From the NCBI RefSeq assembly GCF_900129215.1, contig NZ_FQUQ01000001.1, positions 1,643,456-1,707,455 of the forward strand: DNA of 64,000 nucleotides, given 5' to 3'. This DNA is from Pedobacter caeni (GTDB lineage Bacteria > Bacteroidota > Bacteroidia > Sphingobacteriales > Sphingobacteriaceae). Below, piece by piece: positions 55,507 through 64,000 of this stretch. Made by a program: the position numbers and the translations under genes. Each line of letters opens with the position of its first letter. Position 1 is the first letter of the stretch. The notes under the pieces are model-generated. The model was not told where the DNA came from. It made no database searches and was given only the letters and a program-made list of their open reading frames with translations.

Positions 55507-58032
55507 ATGAATTTCAGATCCACATTAACCCCAAAAACCAGTGTCCTGACAAAGGCCGCTGCACTGATGATGCTTTCTGCACTGACCATCGCCAATGGTT
55601 ATGCCCAGAAAACAAAATGGCCAGGCAGCATTGCCGGAAAGTCAAAACAAGATACTGTAGCAAAAACAGCGGAAATCAAGAAAAGTACGATCAAAAAGTT
55701 TTCAGAAGTAATCCCTTCCGGCACTAAAGCGGATGGCGGATTATTCAATATTTATAAAGTAGATCAGAAATATTACTACGAGATCCCCGACTCCCTGTTG
55801 GGCAGAGAAATGCTTGTGGTAACCCGCTTTACCCAGACTCCTGTAGCTTTAAAAGAATCAAGATCCCAATATGGTGGAGAGATGATCAACAACCAGGTCT
55901 GGAAATGGGAAAAACGAGATAAACAGATCTTTATCAGGGTACCAAGTTATACCTATGTAGCAGATGCAGCTTCAGACCTTCATCAGGCATTGGAAAACTC
56001 AAACGCCTTGCCCATCCTTGCTGTTTTTGACATCAAGGCTTTCAGCAGCAATGGAAAAGGCGTGTTGATTGACATCACGGATTTTTACAATGGAGATATC
56101 CCTGGAATGTCCCTTCCTGAAGGTTTGAAAAAGACCTATAAAATCTCCGGAATAGACAATACGAGGTCTTATGTAGATACCGTAAAAAGCTTCCCTCAAA
56201 ATGTGGAAGTAAAAACAGTAAAGACCTACAGAAGTCCTGAACTTCCGGCCGACAAAACCGTTGGCGCCATGACTTTCGGACTCAACACTTCGATGGTACT
56301 ATTGCCTAAAGAAGCAATGAAAGCCCGTACCGAAAACAAAAGGATCGGTTACTTTACGGAAAGACAGCTGGATTTCAGTGTGAGCGATAAACACGTTACC
56401 CCTACTGCCTATATCCAAAGATGGAGATTGGAGCCCAAAGATGAAGCGGCCTACAGTCGTGGAGAACTGGTGGAACCGAAAAAGCAAATTGTTTATTATA
56501 TCGACCCTGCAACTCCAAAAAAATGGGTACCCTTCCTGATTCAGGGAGTGAACGACTGGAATACTGCTTTTGAAGCCGCAGGTTTTAAAAATGCAATTGT
56601 AGCCAAAGAAGCACCCACTGCACAGGAAGATCCCGAATTCAGTACCGAAGATGCCCGTTATTCAGTGATCCGCTATTTTGCATCTTCTACAGAAAATGCC
56701 TATGGACCAAGGATTGCTGACCCAAGGTCAGGCGAGATCATCGAGAGCCATATCGGATGGTATCACAATGTGATGTCTTTGTTGAGAAGCTGGTTCTTTG
56801 TACAAACCGCAGCCATCAACCCGGCAGCAAGAGGAGCTGAAATCAGTGATACACAGATGGGCCAGCTGGTTCGTTTTGTTTCTTCTCATGAAGTAGGACA
56901 TACCCTGGGATTATTGCACAATTTTGGTTCAAGTGCAGCATTCCCGGTAGATTCCTTACGTTCTAAAACCTTTACCGCAAAGTATGGCACTGCCCCTTCC
57001 ATCATGGATTATGCACGTTTCAATTACATTGCCCAACCTGGTGATGGCATTACTGATATCTATCCTAAAATTGGTGCTTATGACCAGTTCGCGATTAAAT
57101 TCGGTTATACTTATTTCCCTGCTTCGCAATCTGCCAAAGAAGAGAAAAAGGTATTGGATGCCATGATCATGAAGAAATCAAAAGATCCGGTATATTTTTA
57201 CGGAAAGCAAGGTTCCATCGATCCGCGTGCACAAAGCGAAGACCTGGGCGACAATGCCATGAAAGCAAGTGCTTATGGAATTGAGAACCTGAAGAGGATC
57301 CTTCCGAACATCGAAAAATGGACTTATGAGCCAGGAAAAGAACTGGAAGATGCAAATGATTTGTATTATGAAGTGATCCGTCAATACAGACGTTATGTAA
57401 ACCATGTGGTCGCTAATGTGAGCGGATTGCAGGAAGATGTAAAAACTGTAGATGAGCCCGGAGCAGTTTATACGTATACCTCTAAAGCCAAACAACAGCA
57501 GGCCATTGCTTTCCTGAACAAACAGGTATTTGCTACACCAAACTGGTTACTGAACAAATCGATGATGTCCAGAATTGATTTTGGAGTAGTGAACAACCGC
57601 ATTATGGAAATGCAAAACCAGGTATTAACTTCCCTGCTGGAGACTTATGGTTTTGCCAGAATGATCGACGACGAAATCAAAAACGGAAATAACGCCTATA
57701 CGGTAACAAACCTACTAACTGATCTTCGTGTTGCCATCTTCTCTAATGAAACACCAGATGTATTCAAAAGGGCATTACAAAGAGCATATGCAGATCGTTT
57801 AGGTGTATTGCTGAAACTGGATAAACCGGTAGTAGAGTCTTCGTATGCGATCATGGGCATCACTCCATACAATCCAAACAGCTCTGATATGCGGTTATTG
57901 GTTCGCGCGGAATTGAAAAAACTGAACGCAAATGTAAAAGCACTTCAGGTAACCGCAGGTAATCCATTGACGAAAAGTCATTATGAAGACCTTGCGGATA
58001 GAATCAACAAGATACTGAACCCAAAGATCTAA
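55507..58032 (+). CDS. Zinc metalloprotease, metzincin (DUF5117/DUF5118/DUF4953)
   Basis: 841 aa with signal peptide (cut after GYA, about residue 33). DUF5118 (about 60-110), DUF5117 (about 120-310), then the catalytic domain with the metzincin motif HEVGHTLGLLH at 461-471 and a Met-turn in SIMDYARFNY. The family is widespread in Bacteroidota next to SusC/SusD. Its place 46 nt after susD suggests that it digests protein or peptide whose fragments the SusC/SusD pair imports. A strong terminator follows. Confidence 0.93.
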   Translation: MNFRSTLTPKTSVLTKAAALMMLSALTIANGYAQKTKWPGSIAGKSKQDTVAKTAEIKKSTIKKFSEVIPSGTKADGGLFNIYKVDQKYYYEIPDSLLGREMLVVTRFTQTPVALKESRSQYGGEMINNQVWKWEKRDKQIFIRVPSYTYVADAASDLHQALENSNALPILAVFDIKAFSSNGKGVLIDITDFYNGDIPGMSLPEGLKKTYKISGIDNTRSYVDTVKSFPQNVEVKTVKTYRSPELPADKTVGAMTFGLNTSMVLLPKEAMKARTENKRIGYFTERQLDFSVSDKHVTPTAYIQRWRLEPKDEAAYSRGELVEPKKQIVYYIDPATPKKWVPFLIQGVNDWNTAFEAAGFKNAIVAKEAPTAQEDPEFSTEDARYSVIRYFASSTENAYGPRIADPRSGEIIESHIGWYHNVMSLLRSWFFVQTAAINPAARGAEISDTQMGQLVRFVSSHEVGHTLGLLHNFGSSAAFPVDSLRSKTFTAKYGTAPSIMDYARFNYIAQPGDGITDIYPKIGAYDQFAIKFGYTYFPASQSAKEEKKVLDAMIMKKSKDPVYFYGKQGSIDPRAQSEDLGDNAMKASAYGIENLKRILPNIEKWTYEPGKELEDANDLYYEVIRQYRRYVNHVVANVSGLQEDVKTVDEPGAVYTYTSKAKQQQAIAFLNKQVFATPNWLLNKSMMSRIDFGVVNNRIMEMQNQVLTSLLETYGFARMIDDEIKNGNNAYTVTNLLTDLRVAIFSNETPDVFKRALQRAYADRLGVLLKLDKPVVESSYAIMGITPYNPNSSDMRLLVRAELKKLNANVKALQVTAGNPLTKSHYEDLADRINKILNPKI

Positions 58033-58078
58033 TCGAATCTGATCAAATGCGATCTATATAATTATGGATGGTAAAAAG

Positions 58079-58118
58079 AGAGGATGCATCATTGTTAAAA
58101 TGATCATCCTCTTTTTTT
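58079..58118 (+). terminator. Terminator of the SusC/SusD/metalloprotease operon
   Basis: AGAGGATG/CATCCTCT 8-bp base stem with an inner ATCATT/AATGAT extension, followed by seven T residues; 47 nt after the protease stop. Confidence 0.85.
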
Positions 58119-58222
58119 ATTGTTTTTATTCGTCCCTCCCTATAGGGATATTTTCTAATACTCAATCCTCAGAAACCGCATCTCATTTATGACAATTCCT
58201 CTTTGGATAGGTATCATGTATT

Positions 58223-58978
58223 TTACCTTGTTGTGTAACCACCATTTGCAAAAATGGTCTGTCCGGTAACCCACCATCCATCGGTTACTAAAAACTCTAC
58301 CAATGGTGCAATGTCTCTAATGTTTGTCAATCCGCCCAGCGCTGAGGCAGACTTGTGATAAGCTACGGCTTCTGGTGCTTCCTGGCCATAGAAGAAAGGA
58401 GTATCCATAGGGCCCGGTGCAACCGCAGTAACAGAAATACCACGATCTCCAAATTCTTTGGATGCCATTCTTGTAAAATGTTCTACAGGTGCTTTTGCAC
58501 CTGCATAAGTAGAATACAGGCCGGTATATGCAGCCAGCAAAGAAGTTACGATTGTATTTATCTTGCCATTGTCATTCAAGTGTTTTCCTGCTTCCTGAAT
58601 AAAGAAGTATGCTACTTTTGAATTGATGTCGAACATAGTATCATAATCAGCTTCGGTAGTTTCTAAAAAAGGTTTTTTTAATACCATTCCCACAGTGTTG
58701 ACCGCAATGTCAATGCCACCAAACCTTTCTTTTGTAGCTTTAAAAAGTTTAGCAATATTTTCTACCTTGGTTAAGTCTGCTTGAAATAAGAAAGCTTCTC
58801 CACCTGCATTTGAGATGTCTGACAATGTTTGTTCGGCATCTGATTTTGTGTGATCACTGTTGTAGTGTACAGCTACTTTTGCCCCTTTTGAGGCAAAATT
58901 ACGGCTCAATAATCCGCCTAAATTTTTTGCGCCGCCTGCAACCAGGACAACTTTTCCTTTTAAATCGTTTCTTGCCAT
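58223..58978 (-). CDS. SDR-family oxidoreductase
   Basis: 251 aa. NAD(P)-binding region VVLVAGGAKNLGGLLSRNFA (a variant of TGxxxGxG), FQADLTKVENI, the NTVGMVLKKPF strand, catalytic Ser in IVTSLLAAYTG and YxxxK in STYAGAKAPVEH. The C-terminus DGWWVTGQTIFANGGY fits FabG-like members. Start ATG at 58978. Substrate unknown. It lies 75 nt downstream of the small 68-aa protein gene on the same strand. Confidence 0.92.
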   Translation of the reverse strand: MARNDLKGKVVLVAGGAKNLGGLLSRNFASKGAKVAVHYNSDHTKSDAEQTLSDISNAGGEAFLFQADLTKVENIAKLFKATKERFGGIDIAVNTVGMVLKKPFLETTEADYDTMFDINSKVAYFFIQEAGKHLNDNGKINTIVTSLLAAYTGLYSTYAGAKAPVEHFTRMASKEFGDRGISVTAVAPGPMDTPFFYGQEAPEAVAYHKSASALGGLTNIRDIAPLVEFLVTDGWWVTGQTIFANGGYTTR

Positions 58979-59053
58979 TGTATGAGTATTTAAAATTTTT
59001 GTTATAATTTCTCCGCGATATTTTATAAATCCATTAACGCTATCGATGGCACA

Positions 59054-59260
59054 CTAAAGACATTCCAGATGTGATCTTAAATATTCTTCTCCTATAGTAT
59101 CCAATAGCTCCGTCATACCATAATATTTAATGGCAGTAATAATATCAATTTGGGTTAGTACACCGTCAACTTCGACTCCGTTAACGTCAATATCAAAACG
59201 ATAAGGTTTTGAGGCCGGGCTAACATCTATAGCCTCGATATTTTTTATAGTCAAACGCAT
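59054..59260 (-). CDS. Small 68-aa protein, unknown
   Basis: 68 aa, acidic, no membrane segment: MRLTIKNIEAIDVSPAS, a strand-rich middle (RFDIDVNGVEVDG) and a helical end (TELLDTIGEEYLRSHLEC). The composition looks like a real globular protein. It precedes the SDR gene on the same strand and may be co-transcribed. No family recognised; could be a regulator or adaptor. Confidence 0.55.
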   Translation of the reverse strand: MRLTIKNIEAIDVSPASKPYRFDIDVNGVEVDGVLTQIDIITAIKYYGMTELLDTIGEEYLRSHLECL

Positions 59261-59372
59261 TTTATAAAAATCAATTAAATTTCAAATCAAAATTCTTTAA
59301 TAATCAGTGCCGTTCAAATTCTTTTAGCATTTCCGGACATCCAACTTGCATCAGGCATGACCGGTGTTCCGG

Positions 59373-61331
59373 TTACATTTTTAAAATCTTAAACTCGGTG
59401 CGTCTGTTGGTCTGGTGCGCTGCAGCAGAGCATTTAGCTCCATTTACACAACGGTTCAGCAATTGTGTTTCACCGTATCCTTTGGCAGTTAAGCGGCTTC
59501 TTGAAATGCCACGGCTAACCAGGTAATTTACCACGGAATGTGCACGACGCTGGGAAAGGTCCAGGTTGTAGATGTCTATCCCACGGCTGTCGGTATGTGA
59601 ACCCAATTCAATTTCAAGTGTGGGGTTATCCCGCAGGGTGCGTACCAGTTCGTCCAGAATTTTTGCAGCATCCTTGCGGATGTTATCCTTATCAAAATCA
59701 TAATGGATATTTTGAATGGCAATGGTTTTATCAATTTCAAATAAAGGTTCCAGGCGCAGAGTTACACTTAAGGTGTCTGATTTTGTTAAACCTTTGGTGC
59801 TTACCGTTGCAGAGTCGCTGTAAAACTTCTCTTTTTGACCAAGTACGCTATAGTCGGTTCCTTTGGCCAGCTCAAAAAAAACAGTGCCATCAGCTTTGCT
59901 GCTTTGTTTAGCAATAATCTGACGGCCATTGGCATATAAAGTGACCGTTGCAGCTTCCAATATCTCTCCATTTTTTTTATTTACGGTGAGGCCTTTCAAC
60001 GCCAGGATCATTTTAGGCTTGATTTTGCTGAAACTATAGATGTCATCACTTCCTACCCCACCTTTACGGTTAGAAGAAAGATAACCCATCGTTGTATCTT
60101 TATTTACGATATTGGTAATGAAAGCAAAATCATCACCGGCAGAGTTGACCGGGTATCTCAGGTTTGCAGGTTTAGACCAATTGTTCTTTTCACCCTTTGC
60201 TACAAAGATGTCTAATCCCCCCATTCCCGGCAAGCCATTACTGGAGTAATATAAAGTATCATCCGCCCCGATATTGGGAAACATTTCATCCTCACTGGTA
60301 TTGATTGCCTGACCTGCATTTTGAGGTTTCCCCCAACTGCCATCACTTTGCAATTCACAATACCAGATGTCTGTACCGCCTAAACCACCAGCCATATCAG
60401 ACACAAAGTACAATGTTTTTTCATCCTGACTTAATGCAGCATGGCCAACAGAATATTTTTTAACATCATTATATGGAAAGGGAACAACGTCATATTCGCT
60501 GTTATTTGCGGTATAAATATACAATTCCAGGTTATTGGTTCTGAATTTCTTTTTGTTTTCTTTACTAATTTCTCCGGACTGCCCAGGGTATGTACGCGTC
60601 ACGTACAATACATTTCCTTTCTGATTGCGAATGATCGGACCGACGTGATACTTCTCCTCATTATAGACAGACTTATTAATCAGCTTTGAACTTAAGCTAT
60701 TGTCTGTCGATCGGTCGGCAGTGTAGATTCGTAAAAAAGGATTGCCGGTTCGGCCATCTTTCTGTTTTAACAACCTTTGTTCAGGTTCGCCGGTATAGTA
60801 AATTTTATTGTCCATTGGGAACACGCCAAAATCAGCAAATGCAGTATTGACTTGCGCTTCATTTTTAATTTTATGCGCCGTAGGCTTAGCCATCCATATC
60901 AGAGCCGAATCACATCCTGCAATTTCATTAGTTACCCTTTTGGTATCGCCACTTTTGTTTGCATAGCTCTGCAATACTTTTTTTGCTTCCGAATAACGGG
61001 AGTTGGATTTAAGTATAGTGCCATAAGTAATCAGGTGCTCTGCTTTGCTTTCCGGATCCTGTACAACCCTTGCATACCAATTCTCGGCGGCTTCATAGTC
61101 GTTCATTTTCTGGAAACAATCGGCCAGGCGTTCCAGATCAGTTAGCTTTGGTTTCCTGGTATCCGCCAGCTTCAGGTATATAGAAGCTGCATTGGCATAT
61201 TTATACTGTGCATACAGTTGGTCTGCCCTTTGGCGCAAGGAAGGTTGCTCTTGTGCCGAAGCAACACGAAAAGCACATCCCAGGCCTAAAAGGAAAATGT
61301 ATCTGGTAAATTTTTTATTCATCATGTTCAT
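59373..61331 (-). CDS. PorE-like OmpA-family protein (TPR, PD40, OmpA_C)
   Basis: 652 aa with signal peptide (cut after SA, about residue 26). Order: TPR repeats (about 35-140; YKYANAASIYLKLAD), PD40/WD40-like propeller (about 160-440; SQDEKTLYFVSDMAGGLGGTD), a carboxypeptidase-regulatory-like insert (about 447-520), and an OmpA C-terminal peptidoglycan-binding domain (YDFDKDNIRKDAAKILDEL, GSHTDSRGIDIYNLDLSQRRA). This is the layout of PorE of the type IX secretion system. It is 29 nt after PorP/SprF on the same strand. Confidence 0.92.
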   Translation of the reverse strand: MNMMNKKFTRYIFLLGLGCAFRVASAQEQPSLRQRADQLYAQYKYANAASIYLKLADTRKPKLTDLERLADCFQKMNDYEAAENWYARVVQDPESKAEHLITYGTILKSNSRYSEAKKVLQSYANKSGDTKRVTNEIAGCDSALIWMAKPTAHKIKNEAQVNTAFADFGVFPMDNKIYYTGEPEQRLLKQKDGRTGNPFLRIYTADRSTDNSLSSKLINKSVYNEEKYHVGPIIRNQKGNVLYVTRTYPGQSGEISKENKKKFRTNNLELYIYTANNSEYDVVPFPYNDVKKYSVGHAALSQDEKTLYFVSDMAGGLGGTDIWYCELQSDGSWGKPQNAGQAINTSEDEMFPNIGADDTLYYSSNGLPGMGGLDIFVAKGEKNNWSKPANLRYPVNSAGDDFAFITNIVNKDTTMGYLSSNRKGGVGSDDIYSFSKIKPKMILALKGLTVNKKNGEILEAATVTLYANGRQIIAKQSSKADGTVFFELAKGTDYSVLGQKEKFYSDSATVSTKGLTKSDTLSVTLRLEPLFEIDKTIAIQNIHYDFDKDNIRKDAAKILDELVRTLRDNPTLEIELGSHTDSRGIDIYNLDLSQRRAHSVVNYLVSRGISRSRLTAKGYGETQLLNRCVNGAKCSAAAHQTNRRTEFKILKM

Positions 61332-61360
61332 CAGTTTAAACGATATATCGACTATTGATC

Positions 61361-62371
61361 TTAAAAGAATCTGGGACTAAGTAAACGTTTGTTTTTTCCA
61401 GGAAATGTGATACCAATGGTAATTTCATGGGTGCCATTTTGTATGCTGCTGAGCTTGCTCAGGATGTGATCATAAGAATACCCGACTCTAAAGGTATTTG
61501 TTACATAAAACTGGGCAATTGCAGATATGGAATTGAGGCTGCTCAGGTCCTGGCCTTTGGCATAATCCTTTTTCCAAAGATTGACACCTGTTCTGTAAGA
61601 ACCACCGATCCAGAATTTCTCAGCAAAGATGAACATGCTACTGATGTCTAAACTTGAAGGCCCTTTAAGGTCTTCCTTATACAATAGACTTGGACGAAGT
61701 TTAGTGTCTTCAGATAAATTAAGTATAGTACCTGCGATCAGGTAATAGTGTCGCTTACGTTTCAGGTTCGCCACATTATTCTTATCCCAGTTGAAAATGC
61801 TGTTTGATTTATCTCCGGAAAGTAAATCCATTGCGGAAGCTCCGATATAGAAGTTTGGGTTGTAGTAATAAACCCCAAAACGAAGATCCGGAATGGTAGT
61901 GCTGATTTTACCTGCCGGCAAATTCGGATCGTCAAAATCAACGGGATTTAACTTATTTCCATCTAATCCATATTGGGTAATACCTGCCCCAATTCCAAAA
62001 CTTAACCGTTGGGTATCCTCATCGTTAAGTCTTAAGCGATAGGCGTAATTGGCGTAAACTGAAGTAGCCGATTGCGGCCCCAATCTGTCGTCTGTAATCT
62101 GCAAACCAAGACCTACATTTTTATTGGCATCAGCTACACCATCAATGGATAGCTGACCAGTTCTCGGTGCGCCACTAAGACCAGTCCACTGGCTTCTCAG
62201 GGCGAGTTGTGCAAACCATTCTTCTTTGTATCCCGCATAAGCCGGGTTCACACTTAAAGAATTGAAAATATACTGAGAGAACTGAATATTCTGCTGTGCC
62301 TTTGCCGGTATCAGACCAGCAACAGTTAACCCCAATACTAGTATGACTTTTTTTATGATATGTTTGTTCAT
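61361..62371 (-). CDS. PorP/SprF family outer-membrane protein
   Basis: 336 aa with signal peptide (cut after AKA, about residue 25). Typical PorP/SprF start of the mature protein: QNIQFSQYIFNSLSVNPAYAG, followed by a beta-strand-rich barrel (LRSQWTGLSGAPRTGQLSID, VYANYAYRLRL, RVGYSYDHILSKLSS). PorP/SprF proteins partner with T9SS cargo carrying type-B C-terminal domains, and here the cargo gene lies 40 nt upstream. The operon order adhesin-PorP-PorE is a common T9SS arrangement. Confidence 0.95.
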   Translation of the reverse strand: MNKHIIKKVILVLGLTVAGLIPAKAQQNIQFSQYIFNSLSVNPAYAGYKEEWFAQLALRSQWTGLSGAPRTGQLSIDGVADANKNVGLGLQITDDRLGPQSATSVYANYAYRLRLNDEDTQRLSFGIGAGITQYGLDGNKLNPVDFDDPNLPAGKISTTIPDLRFGVYYYNPNFYIGASAMDLLSGDKSNSIFNWDKNNVANLKRKRHYYLIAGTILNLSEDTKLRPSLLYKEDLKGPSSLDISSMFIFAEKFWIGGSYRTGVNLWKKDYAKGQDLSSLNSISAIAQFYVTNTFRVGYSYDHILSKLSSIQNGTHEITIGITFPGKNKRLLSPRFF

Positions 62372-62386
62372 AATCTGTTTGTATAT

Positions 62387-62404
62387 GGCCGGCTTTCGCC
62401 GGCC
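62387..62404 (-). promoter_or_regulatory. Intercistronic GAAA-tetraloop hairpin
   Basis: On the minus strand: GGCCGGC-GAAA-GCCGGCC, a 7-bp GC stem closed by a GNRA tetraloop, between the adhesin stop and the porP start. No T tract follows, so a transcript-stabilising or processing site is as likely as a partial terminator. Confidence 0.6.
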
Positions 62405-62411
62405 TTATCAA

Positions 62412-64000
62412 TTATCTTTTTATTAATACCCAACCTTTATAAACTTCCTGTTTACCGCTGCTATTCAATCTGATCAGGTAATAGTAGGTTCCTTCATTCA
62501 GTCCCTCACCAGTCCAGGTATTTTTGTAATTGTTATTGCGGTATACTTCATTGCCCCAACGGTTGAAGATGGTGACATCTGCATTGTTATAGTTTTCCAG
62601 CCCCACTATGACGAAGCTGTCATTCTTACCATCTCCATTTGGTGTAATCACATTTGGAATGAAGAAACCTTTAACAGTTATGGTTGCTGTAGCGATATCG
62701 GTCCAGTTTCCATACTCATCTTTAACACGATATTTAAAGGTGTCTGTTCCGGTATATCCACTATTTGGCAGATAGGTAACTGTTCCGTCAGGATTAACTT
62801 TTACTGTACCATGTTTAGGTTGTTCTGTGATTTCAAGCGTGCCTTTATCAAATGCTGCAGCATCGGTTTTATCGTTACCCAATACCGGGATTTTAACCTC
62901 CGTATTCCATTGGATTTCTGCAGTATCATCAATTGCTACGGGTTTGGTTGGAACAACAGTCAATGTAACCTTAGCCGGATTGGAAATCTGACCATTTTTA
63001 TCCGTTACAGTATAGGTAAACTCATCCGTTCCGGTATAACCTGGGTTTGGTGTATAAGTTACCGTACCGTCTGTATTAACTTTAACTGTTCCGTTTTTAG
63101 GTTGTGTAATGATGGTTGTACTACCAGGTACAATGTCACTGTTACCAGGTTCATCATTTTTCTGTACATCAATCATCACTGGCTTATTCTGCTGTGTTTC
63201 CTTGGTATCGTCTTTTACAACCGGTGGTTTAGCAATGGTGATGACCGTAGGATTGTCATTATTCGCATCGGTACCTGACTGATCTTTTACATTTGCCCCT
63301 TTAGGATCCGTAGCGTTAATTACAGCCTGGTTGGTTACTTTACCAGCGGCTATATCTACTGCGGTAATCGTGTATTTCTCAACGTGGCTTACAGATTTGC
63401 CAGGTGCAAGGATACCAGGGATACTGATTGCTGCTTTATTCAATAATGGATCGCTTAATACCAGGTCTTTAAGGCTTACATTTCCAATATTGGTAACTGT
63501 AAACGTGTATTCAATCTGGTTGCCTAATACAAAGGCTCCATTTTCGCCTGTTCCGGCATTGGTTACTGTTTTCACTAAAGCTACCGCTCCTTTTTGGTCT
63601 ATCGGTGTTATGGTACATTTTGGACAAGCCGGATCCACTGGTGCACCTGGAATTGGTGTCGGATCAGTTGACTCGGCATGAACGTTTCCACCTTTTGGAT
63701 CTTTACCATCAGCTTTGGCAATATTGGTTACATAACCACGGTCTAAATCAGCCTGGGTTACGGTATGTTTAGCCGTAATGTTTGCGGTAGCATTTGGTGC
63801 AAGGCTGGCAATTGATGCCGGACTGATACTGCCTGCGTCTGCATTGGCATCAGTAATTGCAATTGCGGTAACCGTTACATTTCCAGTGTTCTTAACTACC
63901 AAATTGTAATTGATGATGTCTCCTATTTTATTGTGTACGCCAACAACTGCTGTTTTGGTTAAGCTCAATGCAGAAGTCTGATCAATTGGGGTTACCGTAC
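62412..64000 (-). CDS. T9SS type-B cargo, adhesin-like (C-terminal part)
   Basis: At least 529 codons; the frame is open to the window edge, so the N-terminus is missing. Repeats of a DUF11/DUF7507-like domain (LVVKNTGNVTVTAIAITDAN and FTVTNIGNVSLKDLVLSD; about 125-aa spacing) are followed by two cadherin-like/Big_9 domains (TVKVNTDGTVTYTPNPGYTG and TVKVNPDGTVTYLPNSGYTG). The C-terminus is a gliding-type sorting domain: FIPNVITPNGDGKNDSFVI, NRWGNEVYRNNNYK, ending YKGWVLIKR. Secreted by T9SS and attached to or exported across the outer membrane with help of PorP/SprF. A TTG at 63968 is not a plausible start because the repeat continues upstream. Confidence 0.92.
   Translation of the reverse strand, partial: TVTPIDQTSALSLTKTAVVGVHNKIGDIINYNLVVKNTGNVTVTAIAITDANADAGSISPASIASLAPNATANITAKHTVTQADLDRGYVTNIAKADGKDPKGGNVHAESTDPTPIPGAPVDPACPKCTITPIDQKGAVALVKTVTNAGTGENGAFVLGNQIEYTFTVTNIGNVSLKDLVLSDPLLNKAAISIPGILAPGKSVSHVEKYTITAVDIAAGKVTNQAVINATDPKGANVKDQSGTDANNDNPTVITIAKPPVVKDDTKETQQNKPVMIDVQKNDEPGNSDIVPGSTTIITQPKNGTVKVNTDGTVTYTPNPGYTGTDEFTYTVTDKNGQISNPAKVTLTVVPTKPVAIDDTAEIQWNTEVKIPVLGNDKTDAAAFDKGTLEITEQPKHGTVKVNPDGTVTYLPNSGYTGTDTFKYRVKDEYGNWTDIATATITVKGFFIPNVITPNGDGKNDSFVIVGLENYNNADVTIFNRWGNEVYRNNNYKNTWTGEGLNEGTYYYLIRLNSSGKQEVYKGWVLIKR

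Noticed and set aside
59360..59373. ACCGG-TGTT-CCGGT inverted repeat at the end of the OmpA-like gene
   Set aside because: Only 5 bp, overlaps the stop codon and has no T tract; too weak to call a terminator.
1..64000. CRISPR arrays, insertion sequences, prophage, tRNA or rRNA genes
   Set aside because: No regularly spaced direct repeats, transposase or integrase motifs, or cloverleaf/rRNA sequence was recognised. The only tandem repeats are the three 14-bp units at 20887-20928, which lack spacers.

Overview
The window is about 64 kb of a Bacteroidota chromosome, most probably Sphingobacteriaceae and close to Pedobacter. Evidence: SusC/SusD outer-membrane proteins, a FecI/FecR-type sigma/anti-sigma pair whose receptor carries an STN domain, a type IX secretion (T9SS) cargo with a gliding-type C-terminal sorting domain beside PorP/SprF and PorE-like proteins, GIN-domain (DUF2807) and DUF3857 proteins, and Bacteroidota-type promoter boxes (TAnnTTTG) with few Shine-Dalgarno sites. 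Most of it is ordinary core chromosome. I see no insertion sequence, prophage, CRISPR array, tRNA or rRNA.

Layout. 1-5.0 kb: the end of a class A penicillin-binding protein and a 1062-aa exported gluzincin/beta-propeller/barrel fusion. 5.0-6.3 kb: a degenerate GIY-YIG protein divergent from a LexA-like XRE-S24 repressor, with repeated TACTAA/TTAGTA half-sites between them. 6.4-8.2 kb: bioF-bioD. 8.2-11.4 kb (minus): thrS-infC-rpmI-rplT. 11.9-17.5 kb: lipoproteins, a LutA/GlpC-type Fe-S protein, an UMF1 transporter and recQ. 17.6-20.8 kb: a propeller/amidohydrolase fusion. 20.8-21.4 kb: a structured, repeat-bearing intergenic region. 21.4-31.0 kb: housekeeping genes (BaiN-like flavoprotein, purK-purE, YqgE, pdxH, hydroxyacyl-CoA dehydrogenase, ruvB, GNAT-nitrilase fusion, queG). 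31-35 kb (minus): TlpA-like thioredoxin, small membrane protein, M1 peptidase and DEDDh exonuclease. 35.4-39.3 kb: a tandem pair of DUF3857/transglutaminase-like exported proteins, one apparently dead. 39.3-45.2 kb (minus): menaquinone genes mqnE and mqnA around a histidine phosphatase, then mutS, an NlpC/P60 lipoprotein and an overlooked 40-codon membrane protein. 45.4-48.2 kb: a YdeI-like protein and an S41 peptidase. 48.4-58.0 kb: sigma factor, FecR, STN-SusC, SusD and a metzincin, a likely peptide/protein-scavenging locus. 58.2-59.3 kb: an SDR and a small protein. 59.4 kb to the end (minus): PorE-like OmpA protein, PorP/SprF and the C-terminal part of a large T9SS type-B adhesin that runs off the window.

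Working together: the SusC/SusD locus looks self-regulated through its sigma/FecR/STN chain. The T9SS trio puts a cargo beside its likely cell-surface partners. The thrS-infC-rpmI-rplT and mqn operons are classic core-metabolism units. Several start codons (bioF, pdxH, ruvB, queG, and the gene at 31756) lie 3-6 nt after a promoter -7 box, suggesting leaderless mRNAs. infC, mutS and mqnA begin with TTG. I found no clearly new defence or mobile system. The best candidates for new biology are the repressor/GIY-YIG divergon, the structured 20.85-21.37 kb region, the structured leader before susC, and the paired live/dead transglutaminases.
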